This document shows, one piece after another, positions 34,634 through 41,979 of a stretch of DNA of 64,000 nucleotides (position 1 is its first letter; the number at the start of each line of letters is the position of its first letter). Below the pieces are notes generated by a model. The model made no database searches. It was not told the DNA's origin and saw nothing but the letters and a program-made list of their open reading frames with translations. Origin of the DNA: Rhodobacter sp. 24-YEA-8 (GTDB taxonomy: Bacteria; Pseudomonadota; Alphaproteobacteria; Rhodobacterales; Rhodobacteraceae); NCBI RefSeq assembly GCF_900105075.1, contig NZ_FNSK01000006.1:62001-126000 (forward strand), given 5' to 3'. The translations under genes were made by a program, and so were the position numbers.

Positions 34634-35332
34634 TCAGACGGCAGGCCCGTTCGCAGATGGGTCAGTCAGCCGGATGGCGTCCTGATCCGTGTGACGCCGC
34701 GCGAGTTCATGCGCGCGCGCGCTGTCGCCGGAACAAATCGCTGCCAACAGCGGTTCATGCAGGTCGACAATCGTCTGAGGTTCTTCATAAAACCCATCCG
34801 CCAGCAGTAGAAACAGCAGCGCGGGGCCTTCCAGCCGCTTATACATGTCCTGCAGCAGCTTGCTTTGCGCAATCTCGACCACAGTACGGTGAAAGCGCAG
34901 GTCCAGTTCCAGCAGGTGCCGACGCTGGCGATTGTTGGACGCGCGTCGCATTTCCTCGACAACTTCCGCCAGACGGGCCCGGCCGGCATCGGTGATCCGC
35001 TCGGTCGCGAGCTGCGCCGCAGCCGATTCAAGAATATCGCGCATCAAAGAAATATCGCGAATGTCTTCCTCGGAGACCGCGATGACAAAATTGCCGCGCC
35101 GCGGCCGGTGCTCGACCAGTCCGTCAGCCTGAAGATATTTCAGGGCCCCCCGGATCGTGCCCTGGCTGACGCCGAATTTCTGGGCAAGCTCCATTTCGAC
35201 AAGCCGGTCGCCAGGCTGCCATTCCCCGTCGAGAATGCCCTCCTGGATTGCCGATGCAATCTCGGTTTCGAGGCTGGGGCGGACATGGGCTGCGTCTCGG
35301 GAATGCCGCACGGATCTGTCCTTCGCAATCAA
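34634..35332 (-). CDS. GntR-family regulator, FCD type (TRAP/aminotransferase operon)
   Basis: 232-residue regulator: GntR winged helix (about residues 22-85; VEMELAQKFGVSQGTIRGALKYLQADGLV) and an FCD domain (RDISLMRDILESAAAQLA, HLLELDLRFHRTVVEIA, HEPLLAAICSGDSARAHELARRH). It is divergent from the aminotransferase-TRAP operon and is the likely local regulator. Palindromes at 35410-35428 and 35450-35468 are candidate sites. Confidence 0.9.
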   Translation of the reverse strand: MIAKDRSVRHSRDAAHVRPSLETEIASAIQEGILDGEWQPGDRLVEMELAQKFGVSQGTIRGALKYLQADGLVEHRPRRGNFVIAVSEEDIRDISLMRDILESAAAQLATERITDAGRARLAEVVEEMRRASNNRQRRHLLELDLRFHRTVVEIAQSKLLQDMYKRLEGPALLFLLLADGFYEEPQTIVDLHEPLLAAICSGDSARAHELARRHTDQDAIRLTDPSANGPAV

Positions 35333-35409
35333 CTCTGCCCTTCGATAGCCAGCTTGGCGACCAGTGTCATCATCTGGATACCGCCATCTCGGCGTAATTT
35401 TTGGGCAGT

Positions 35410-35428
35410 TTTCGTGGCGTGCACGAAA
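35410..35428. promoter_or_regulatory. Palindrome TTTCGTG-N5-CACGAAA in the GntR/aminotransferase divergent region
   Basis: Perfect 7-bp arms at 35410-35416 and 35422-35428 with spacer GCGTG, lying in the 174-bp region between the FCD-type regulator and the aminotransferase. Good candidate operator. An imperfect AT-rich inverted repeat follows at 35450-35468. Confidence 0.6.
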
Positions 35429-35475
35429 TTTTCCCTACCCGTTGCCATTATTATTGATAATCATTAATCGGTCAC

Positions 35476-35501
35476 ATCAGGGTGAAGCCCTGATAAGGAG
35501 A
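35476..35501 (+). promoter_or_regulatory. Hairpin abutting the aminotransferase ribosome-binding site
   Basis: Perfect 7-bp stem ATCAGGG (35476-35482) / CCCTGAT (35488-35494) with loop TGAAG ends one base before the Shine-Dalgarno AAGGAG (35496-35501), itself 5 bp before the ATG at 35507. It could influence ribosome access or mRNA stability. Confidence 0.5.
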
Positions 35502-35506
35502 GACTG

Positions 35507-36853
35507 ATGAGCGGCGTGTTTTCCAGAGATTTTGCGGTTTCCACTCCGCTGGTCGAGCGGGCAGAGGGTGTCTGGATTCACGGGGCTGATGGCCGGCGCT
35601 ATCTTGACGGCATGGGCAGCGCCGGGGTGATCGGCATCGGTCACGGCCGCACAGAGATCTATCAGGCGCTGGCGGAGGAAGGCTCGAAGGTGAGCTATGT
35701 CTATACCGCCTCTTTCACGCATCCCTGGCAGGAGGCGCTTTCGGCTTCGGTCCTTTCGGTCGCGCCCGAAGGCATGTCAGGTGTCTATTTCGTTTCGGGC
35801 GGATCCGAGGCGAATGAGACCGCGCTGAAGCTTGCCCGCCAGTATCACGTCGCGCGCGGCGAGACCGGTCGCCACAAGATGCTCGCCCGCTGGCAAAGCT
35901 ATCACGGCGTTACCATCGCCACGCTGTCCCTGTCGGGGCGGACCTCGTGGCGCGCACCTTACGACCCCTATATGTTGCCGGTCGTTCATGTCAGCCCGCC
36001 CTATAATTACCGCTGCAACATCTGCGGCGAAGGGGGCGACTGCACCGATCACTGCATCGAGGAACTGGAGCGCACGATCCTGATGGAGGGGCCGGAGACC
36101 ATCTCCTGCTTCTTTGCCGAAACTATCATCGGCACCACCGCGTCAGGGGTTACGCCGGGTCCGGATTACTACCGCCGGGTCCGCGAAATCTGTGACCGCT
36201 ACGGCATCCTTTTCATCTGTGATGAGGTGCTGATGGGGTATGGCCGCACCGGCCGTGCCTTTGCGATCCAGGACTGGGATGTGCTCCCCGATATGATCAC
36301 CTGCGGCAAAGCGATCGGCTCGGGCTATGCGCCGCTTGGGGCGGTGATCGTTTCGGAAAAGATCACGGGGTTCTTCCGCGAGGGCAAACGCCGCTTTGTC
36401 CATGGTTTCACCTATTCCGGTCATGCGATGTCATGCTTCGTTGGCCAGAAAGTGTTCGAGATCATGCAGCGTGAAGACCTTTTCAACCGCCCGGCCAGCA
36501 TCGGCGCCTATATGCATCAGCGCCTTGACGCGCTGCAGCAGCGCCATGAGGTGATCGGCGATCTGCGCGGGCGCGGGCTTTATGCCGGGCTTGAATTCGT
36601 GGCGGACCGTGCCAGCCGTGAACCTTTCCCGGAAAGCACCGGCTTTACCGGTCGTCTGGTCGGCATGATGCGCGAACGCGGCGTCATCGTCGGCGGCGGG
36701 GTTCCGGGCGCGAATTTCGGCAAGGGCGGCGACCATATCCAGATCAGCCCGCCCTTCACCATCAGCGAAGGTGAGATCGACACTCTGGTCGATACGCTGG
36801 ACGAGGTTCTGACCAGCCTTTCGCGTGATGCGCGCGGGCCGGCCGCGAAATAA
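35507..36853 (+). CDS. Class III PLP-dependent aminotransferase
   Basis: 448-residue fold-type I enzyme of the omega-aminotransferase class. The PLP-contacting D239 is in FICDEVLMGYGRTG and the Schiff-base lysine K268 is in TCGKAIGSGYAPLGA; GGSEANETALKLAR (about 98-111) forms the phosphate-binding site. It carries a four-Cys cluster, C170-x2-C173-x5-C179-x3-C183, shared by some members of the class. As first gene of an operon with a TRAP importer it probably deaminates the imported amino compound (inference). Confidence 0.9.
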   Translation: MSGVFSRDFAVSTPLVERAEGVWIHGADGRRYLDGMGSAGVIGIGHGRTEIYQALAEEGSKVSYVYTASFTHPWQEALSASVLSVAPEGMSGVYFVSGGSEANETALKLARQYHVARGETGRHKMLARWQSYHGVTIATLSLSGRTSWRAPYDPYMLPVVHVSPPYNYRCNICGEGGDCTDHCIEELERTILMEGPETISCFFAETIIGTTASGVTPGPDYYRRVREICDRYGILFICDEVLMGYGRTGRAFAIQDWDVLPDMITCGKAIGSGYAPLGAVIVSEKITGFFREGKRRFVHGFTYSGHAMSCFVGQKVFEIMQREDLFNRPASIGAYMHQRLDALQQRHEVIGDLRGRGLYAGLEFVADRASREPFPESTGFTGRLVGMMRERGVIVGGGVPGANFGKGGDHIQISPPFTISEGEIDTLVDTLDEVLTSLSRDARGPAAK

Positions 36854-36893
36854 GACTGCGACAAAACAAACAACTTCTGACAGGAGGACTGCG

Positions 36894-37847
36894 ATGAAGA
36901 AACTGATCACCGTCTCGCTTTTTGCACTGATGGCCGGCACGGCGGCCCAGGCCGAAGTGACCCTGCGCATCGGCGGCGCGGGCTCTGACACCAGCCCGGA
37001 CACCAAGGCGATGGAGGTCTTTGCCGAAAAGCTGAACGAGCGCCTCGGTGATGGCGTCGCGGTCGAGCTGTTTCCGAATTCGCATCTGGGTACCGTCGAT
37101 GAGATGGTCGAACAGGTGAAGGGCGGCGTGCTGGAATGCATGTATGAAAGCGTGGGCGTGCTGGGCTCGTTTCATCCGGCCGCCAATATCGAGGGCGTGG
37201 CCTATGTCTATCATGATGTAGATCACTTCTTCCGCATCTGGCGCGGTCCGGTCGGCCAGGAGATCCTCGATTCCATCGCCGATGAGGCAGGCTTCCGGGT
37301 GGTCGGTCCGGCCTTCCACGGTTTCCGCCAGATCCTGACCAATGTGCCGATCGAAAAGGCCGAGGATCTCGACGGGTTGAAAATCCGCGCGCCCGGCATT
37401 CCGGCCTATATTGAATCGATCCGCGCCATGGGGGCGAACCCCGCCACGGTCGCTTTTGAGGAAGTCTATGCCGCATTGCAAAGCCATGTGGTGGACGGGG
37501 TGGAACAGCCGCTGACCGCCATCAAGGACAAGCGTTTCCATGAGGTGGTGAAGAACCTCGCGCTGACCAATCACATGGCCGAAACCATGGGCTTCATGTG
37601 CAACAGCGACTGGTATGCCGGCCTTGACGACGCGACCCGCAATGCCATCGAGGCCTCGGCTGTCGACAGCGCCGACTGGTATCGGACCTATACCGAAGAA
37701 TCGCAGGCAGCCCTTCTGGCCGACCTTGAGGCCGAAGGCGCGATTGTGACCCGCCCCGATATCGCGCCCTTCATCGCGCGGGCGGCCACGGCACAATATG
37801 ACGCCACGCTGCAGCCGATCATCGAAAAAGTGCGCGCGGTCGAATAA
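36894..37847 (+). CDS. TRAP transporter substrate-binding protein DctP
   Basis: 317-residue periplasmic protein with a signal peptide (MKKLITVSLFALMAGTAAQA, cleavage before EVTLRIG). DctP-family blocks are VELFPNSHLGTVDEMVEQVKGG, LKIRAPGIPAYIESIRAMGA and VAFEEVYAALQSHVVDGVEQP. The invariant Arg that binds the ligand carboxylate is in LKIRAPG. The ATG at 36894 has a GGAGG site. The ligand is unknown, but presumably carries a carboxylate and an amino group, given the aminotransferase upstream. Confidence 0.92.
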   Translation: MKKLITVSLFALMAGTAAQAEVTLRIGGAGSDTSPDTKAMEVFAEKLNERLGDGVAVELFPNSHLGTVDEMVEQVKGGVLECMYESVGVLGSFHPAANIEGVAYVYHDVDHFFRIWRGPVGQEILDSIADEAGFRVVGPAFHGFRQILTNVPIEKAEDLDGLKIRAPGIPAYIESIRAMGANPATVAFEEVYAALQSHVVDGVEQPLTAIKDKRFHEVVKNLALTNHMAETMGFMCNSDWYAGLDDATRNAIEASAVDSADWYRTYTEESQAALLADLEAEGAIVTRPDIAPFIARAATAQYDATLQPIIEKVRAVE

Positions 37848-37861
37848 GACCTGTCGCCATG

Positions 37862-37892
37862 GCTGCCTCCCGATTTCGGGGGGCGGCTTTTT
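37862..37892 (+). terminator. Intra-operon terminator-like hairpin after dctP
   Basis: 11-bp stem GCTGCCTCCCG (37862-37872) / CGGGGGGCGGC (37877-37887) with two G-T pairs, a 4-nt ATTT loop and a TTTTT tail (37888-37892). It lies between dctP and dctQ of one operon, so it likely acts as a partial terminator, raising binding protein over permease. Confidence 0.75.
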
Positions 37893-37941
37893 CTCAGCGG
37901 CCCTTCCGCCGCCTCCCGACACCCTGATGCCCGGACCCCCG

Positions 37942-38448
37942 ATGAGCAAAATCCTCTTCCGGATCGGCGATCTGCTACGCGCCGTCCTTGCCACCCTTGT
38001 CGCGATCGCCCTGTTGCTGATCGTGGTGCTGGTCTTCTACCAGGTGATCACCCGCTATTTCACCGGCACAGCTACGCCGCAACTGGCAGAGTTCGCGCGC
38101 TTTCTGTTCATCTGGCTGGTCTTTGCCGGTTCGGCCTGGCTGGTCTCACGCGGGGATCTGATCGCGATTGACTTCTTCTCGGTGCAGATGGGGCCGCAGG
38201 CAAAACGCGTGCAGATGATCTTTGTCGAGATCTGCACCGCCGCGCTCATGGTGGCCCTGCTGATCTATTCGCAAAAGCTGCTGGATGTGGTGGCGATCAA
38301 GCGCGCGCCGGCAACCGGCATCCCCTATGGCTGGGTCTATCTGGCGCTGCCGACCTTCTGCGTGGCGGGGCTTTATTTCATTCTTGAGCGCGCGGTGAAG
38401 ACGCGTCTCTTCGCGGCGATCACCGCCGACAGCGGCAAGAGGGCCTGA
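37942..38448 (+). CDS. TRAP transporter small permease DctQ
   Basis: 168-residue four-helix membrane protein with the DctQ pattern (ITRYFTGTATPQLAEFARFLFIWLVFAGSAW, then GWVYLALPTFCVAGLYFILERA). The start is uncertain: ATGs at 37942 (MSKILFRI) and 37927 (MPGPP) both lack a clear ribosome-binding site. I chose the one next to the hydrophobic core. Ends 3 bp before dctM. Confidence 0.88.
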   Translation: MSKILFRIGDLLRAVLATLVAIALLLIVVLVFYQVITRYFTGTATPQLAEFARFLFIWLVFAGSAWLVSRGDLIAIDFFSVQMGPQAKRVQMIFVEICTAALMVALLIYSQKLLDVVAIKRAPATGIPYGWVYLALPTFCVAGLYFILERAVKTRLFAAITADSGKRA

Positions 38449-38451
38449 TCC

Positions 38452-39732
38452 ATGCTGATGCTTCTGACCCTTGCGCTGGTTCTGTTCGCGCTGATGTTTC
38501 TTGCGGTGCCGATTGCGATTTCGCTGGGCATCGCCTCGCTTGTCATCATCCTGATCTGGGACACGCCCGGCTTTGTCCTGGCGCAAAAGATGCTTAACGG
38601 GATCGACAGTTTCCCGCTGCTCGCGGTGCCCTTCTTCATTCTCGCCGCCTCCATCATGAATGCGGGCGGCATCACCACCCGCATCGTGGATCTGCTGGGC
38701 TCGGCCATGGGGCGCCTGCGCGGCAGTTCGGGCCAGGTGAATATCGGGACGAACCTGTTTCTCGCCGGGATTTCCGGCTCATCGGTGGCAGATGCCTCGG
38801 CCACCGGCGCGCTTTTGATCCCCGAGATGAAGAAAGAGGGCTATTCGGGCGCTTTCGCGGCCGCGCTGACGGCTACCGCGGCACTGCTCGGCCCGATCCT
38901 GCCGCCTTCGATCCCGCTGGTGATCTATGGCGTGATCGCCGAGGTCTCGATCGTCAAGCTCTTCATCGGCGGTTACATCCCGGCGCTGATGATCGTCGTG
39001 GCGCTGGTGATCTTCGTCAACCACCACGCGAAAAAGCATGATCTGCCGCGCCGGGGTCGCCAGGGGGGCGCGGTGATCTGGCAGAAATTCCGCGTCTCGG
39101 TCTGGGCCATGTCGATGCCGATCCTGTTGATCATCGGCGCGCGGGGCGGCTATTTCACCATCACTGAGATTGGCGCCGTTCTGGTCGTCTATGCGATCTT
39201 TGTCGGCTGGGTGATCCACGGCGAGTTCCGCTGGGGCAAGCTGCCCGCGATCCTGACCGATGCCGGGATGCAGACCGCAAATATCATGCTGGTGGTCGCG
39301 ACCTCTTCCTTCGTGGCCTATCTGATGGTGGTGCATGGTGTGCCCAAGGATCTGTCGCGCTGGATCCAGGAGGCACAGCTTTCGCCGGTGGTGTTCCTGC
39401 TTCTGATCAACCTGATCCTGCTGATCGCCGGGGCCTTCCTGGATTCCACCCCGGCCACCATCATCATCGTGCCGATCGTGCTGCCCTCGGCCATCGCGCT
39501 CGGGATCGATCCGGTGCATTTCGGGCTGGTCGTGGTGGTCAATCTGATGATCGGCCTCATCCATCCGCCGATGGGGCTCAACCTCCTGATCACGCAATCC
39601 ATCGCAAAAGAGCCGATGGGGGCGATCCTGAAAGAAAGCCTCCCGCTTCTGGGGATTATGCTGGTGATCCTGATGCTGGTGACCTTCGTTCCGGCAACTG
39701 TGCTCTGGCTGCCAAAGGTGATGGGCCTCTGA
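38452..39732 (+). CDS. TRAP transporter large permease DctM
   Basis: 426-residue polytopic protein with serial helices and the DctM blocks GSSVADASATGALLIPEMKKEGY, ILPPSIPLVIYGVIAE and LIHPPMGLNLLITQSIAKEP. It forms the sodium-coupled transport subunit with DctQ. Last gene of the operon, followed by a strong terminator. Confidence 0.92.
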   Translation: MLMLLTLALVLFALMFLAVPIAISLGIASLVIILIWDTPGFVLAQKMLNGIDSFPLLAVPFFILAASIMNAGGITTRIVDLLGSAMGRLRGSSGQVNIGTNLFLAGISGSSVADASATGALLIPEMKKEGYSGAFAAALTATAALLGPILPPSIPLVIYGVIAEVSIVKLFIGGYIPALMIVVALVIFVNHHAKKHDLPRRGRQGGAVIWQKFRVSVWAMSMPILLIIGARGGYFTITEIGAVLVVYAIFVGWVIHGEFRWGKLPAILTDAGMQTANIMLVVATSSFVAYLMVVHGVPKDLSRWIQEAQLSPVVFLLLINLILLIAGAFLDSTPATIIIVPIVLPSAIALGIDPVHFGLVVVVNLMIGLIHPPMGLNLLITQSIAKEPMGAILKESLPLLGIMLVILMLVTFVPATVLWLPKVMGL

Positions 39733-39739
39733 CAAATCA

Positions 39740-39779
39740 GCCTCGCGTCGCCGGTCATGGCGACGCGAGGCCTGTTTTT
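39740..39779 (+). terminator. Strong Rho-independent terminator after the TRAP operon
   Basis: Perfect 13-bp stem GCCTCGCGTCGCC (39740-39752) / GGCGACGCGAGGC (39759-39771) with loop GGTCAT, then CTG and five T residues. Confidence 0.93.
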
Positions 39780-40167
39780 GGCCCGGGTGAACTCGGTTTC
39801 TGGGGCGGGAAGTGCTCCAATACGACCCACGCCCCGACAACGGATCCGGATGCGAAAGATATGTCCATCGCCAGGCAACCGTAGCGGTTGTGGGATATGG
39901 TGCGGGGCATCGGTTCAACTCTATGAGCCGCAAGATGCGCGGTCACAGTATTTGCGCGACAAACCTCTGCGCCTGGGCGATCTCGCGGATCGACAGCATC
40001 TGCTGTAAGTGCATCTGGCGAATGATGTTCAGAACTCCCATGTCCATAACTGCATTGCCACCACCGCTCGCCGCTTCGGGGGAACGTTCACGTGGCTCAA
40101 TTCGGAGTGGAAGTTTCGTGCCTGTCCGGCTCAGTGGCGGATGGGCATTAACAACCAGGTGGTTCCT
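39780..40167. other. Region between the TRAP terminator and MocR 2
   Basis: About 390 bp with no intact gene. The left part carries short open frames without family resemblance. 39904-40041 holds a degenerate IstA-like fragment on the minus strand. The last ~60 bp lead into MocR 2. Confidence 0.5.
39904..40041 (-). pseudogene. Frameshifted, truncated IS21-type IstA fragment
   Basis: Translating the minus strand from the ATG at 40041 gives MGVLNIIRQMHLQQMLSIRE, continuing IAQAQRFVA, like the start of IS21-family IstA transposases (short helix-turn-helix with SIREIA). After a one-base shift the next frame reads NTVTAHLAAHRVEPMP, resembling the usual continuation SRNTV...YL.AG.VEP. A TGA stops the first frame at this point. 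Beyond about 39904 the similarity ends. I interpret it as a ~140-bp relic of an insertion sequence; no istB and no terminal repeats were recognised. Confidence 0.42.
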
Positions 40168-41661
40168 ATGGCCAGACCCTCTGCGGTCCCCCGCAACTTT
40201 GCGACGCTACAAAGTCTGCAGGTCGCCCGCGGCACTACCAGACGCGATAGCCTCTATGCCGCTCTTGTAGCGCTGATCAATGACGGCGTGTTTTCTTCCG
40301 GCGACGCGCTGCCTTCGACGCGCCAGCTGGCCGAACAGCTTTCGCTTTCACGCAATACGGTTATTTCCGCCTATCGACGGCTTGTGCTCGACGGGCTGGC
40401 CAGCAGCGAAGAGCGGTCAGTCTTTCGGGTCAGCGAGATGGTGCGCCCCCGGCACCTGCCGAAGGCGGGTCTTCCCGGGACCCTGCCGCCTGACCCGGAT
40501 AAGGGAAAGACGAGCCTCCCGGGATCGGTCAGCTCTCTGCCGCGCATCCATAAGGATAAGAACTGGCGTATTGCGGAATATCCATTCATCTATGGTCAGT
40601 GCGACCCCGCGACATTCCCGACCGCAAACTGGCGCTCTGTTCTGCGCGACCTGAATTCGCTGAACGGCATTTCTGTCTGGACCCGCGAAGTCTATGACGA
40701 AGATGACCCCGAGCTGATTGACGCGCTGCGACGGGTTATCCTCCCGCAACAGGGGCTTTGGGCGCAGGAAGATGAGATCCTGATCACCGGCGGCGCGCAG
40801 AATGCGCTCTTTATGATCACCCGTCTGCTGGCCTCTGGCGGGCAAAAGGCGGTGGTCGAGGATCCGGGCTATACCGACATGACCTCGATCCTGCGGATGA
40901 ACGGTGCCGAAGTTACCTTTGTGCCGGTCGATCAGGAAGGCCTGATCACCGACGCCATCCCGGCCGGCAGCGATCTGATCTACTGCACCCCCGAGCGGCA
41001 GTTTCCCACGTCTGTCCGCATGTCTTTGCGCCGCCGCGAAGCGCTGATTGAACGGGCCACGCGCGAAGGCTTTTACGTGATCGAGGACGGCTACGATTCT
41101 GAACTGCCGTTCCAGGGCAATATACTGCCCTGCCTGCGGGCCATGGCTCCGGGCGAGCGGATGATTCACGTCGGCAGTTTCTCCAAGACGCTGGCCCCGG
41201 GGCTGCGGGCGGGCTATGTGGTTGCCTCGCGTGAGATCATTGCCGAATTGCGGCTTTTGCGCCGGCTGATCATGCGCAATCCCTCGACCTATATTCAGGC
41301 GGCGATCGGAAGGTTTATCCGCAGCGGCTATTACAATGCCCATCTGCAGAAACTGCGCAGCACCTATCACGGTCGCTACAAGGCGCTGACCACAACCCTG
41401 CGCCATCTGCTGCCGGATGCCGGGTTCATGCCGGTGCGGGGCGGCACCTCTGTCTGGCTGACGCTGCCCGAGGGAATCCGCGCAGCACCGCTTTATGAAA
41501 ACCTGCTGGCCCGGGGTGTCTTTGTCGAGAACGGTGATGCCTTCTTCGTGGCGCCGCCTGAACGTTCCTGTCTGCGGCTCGGCTATTCCTCGATCAGGGC
41601 GCAGCTGATCCCGCGTGGAATCGAAATCATCGCCGAAGAGGTCAGCGCCCTGCGCAAATAA
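40168..41661 (+). CDS. MocR/GntR-family regulator with aminotransferase domain (2)
   Basis: 497-residue fusion of a GntR winged helix (about residues 25-85; LPSTRQLAEQLSLSRNTVISAYRRLVLDGLA) with a fold-type I domain. The PLP Lys is K340 in GSFSKTLAPGLRAGYV, with IEDGYDSELPFQG and ITGGAQNALFMITRLL around the cofactor. The frame is open back to 40009, but the upstream part overlaps the IS relic, so I chose the ATG at 40168 (MARPSAVPRN), which has AGGTGG before it. It reads towards the hyu operon and probably controls it through repeats at 41705-41811. Confidence 0.88.
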   Translation: MARPSAVPRNFATLQSLQVARGTTRRDSLYAALVALINDGVFSSGDALPSTRQLAEQLSLSRNTVISAYRRLVLDGLASSEERSVFRVSEMVRPRHLPKAGLPGTLPPDPDKGKTSLPGSVSSLPRIHKDKNWRIAEYPFIYGQCDPATFPTANWRSVLRDLNSLNGISVWTREVYDEDDPELIDALRRVILPQQGLWAQEDEILITGGAQNALFMITRLLASGGQKAVVEDPGYTDMTSILRMNGAEVTFVPVDQEGLITDAIPAGSDLIYCTPERQFPTSVRMSLRRREALIERATREGFYVIEDGYDSELPFQGNILPCLRAMAPGERMIHVGSFSKTLAPGLRAGYVVASREIIAELRLLRRLIMRNPSTYIQAAIGRFIRSGYYNAHLQKLRSTYHGRYKALTTTLRHLLPDAGFMPVRGGTSVWLTLPEGIRAAPLYENLLARGVFVENGDAFFVAPPERSCLRLGYSSIRAQLIPRGIEIIAEEVSALRK

Positions 41662-41979
41662 TCTCATCCGCCTGGGACAGGGCGATGAATTGCAGCGAAG
41701 AGAAGGATCCAGTTATTCCGAATGGAGGGATCCAGAATGGACCAGTAGTCGCGCTGGTCCGGTCGAAATTTCTTCAGATGCGCGGCATATCTATCTAAGA
41801 ATTATAGATATTTTATTCTTCATTCTCTTTGGGACCAATGGCGGAAAACAAACCCTCTGTTTGCCGTCCGGTGAGAGAATTGACTGAAAGCGGCCCATTT
41901 CTAAGGTGCGCGGAACGTCAGGAACACGGCCGGATCTTCCCGGGGGGCAGCCTTCCCTCCTCTGGTCGGAAGGAGAACT
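41662..41979. other. Intergenic region upstream of the hyu operon
   Basis: 318 bp without a gene. It holds direct repeats of GGATCCAG (41705-41712, 41728-41735; period 23), an inverted repeat GGACCAG-N8-CTGGTCC (41739-41760), an AT-rich palindrome (41787-41811), an AT-rich promoter-like stretch to about 41835, and a GGAAGGAG ribosome-binding site before 41980. Confidence 0.6.
41787..41811. promoter_or_regulatory. AT-rich palindrome between MocR 2 and hyuB
   Basis: Perfect 8-bp arms ATATCTAT (41787-41794) and ATAGATAT (41804-41811) separated by 9 bp. Together with the upstream direct repeats it resembles the mixed direct/inverted layouts seen at MocR targets. Probable operator of the hyu/liv operon. 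Confidence 0.6.
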
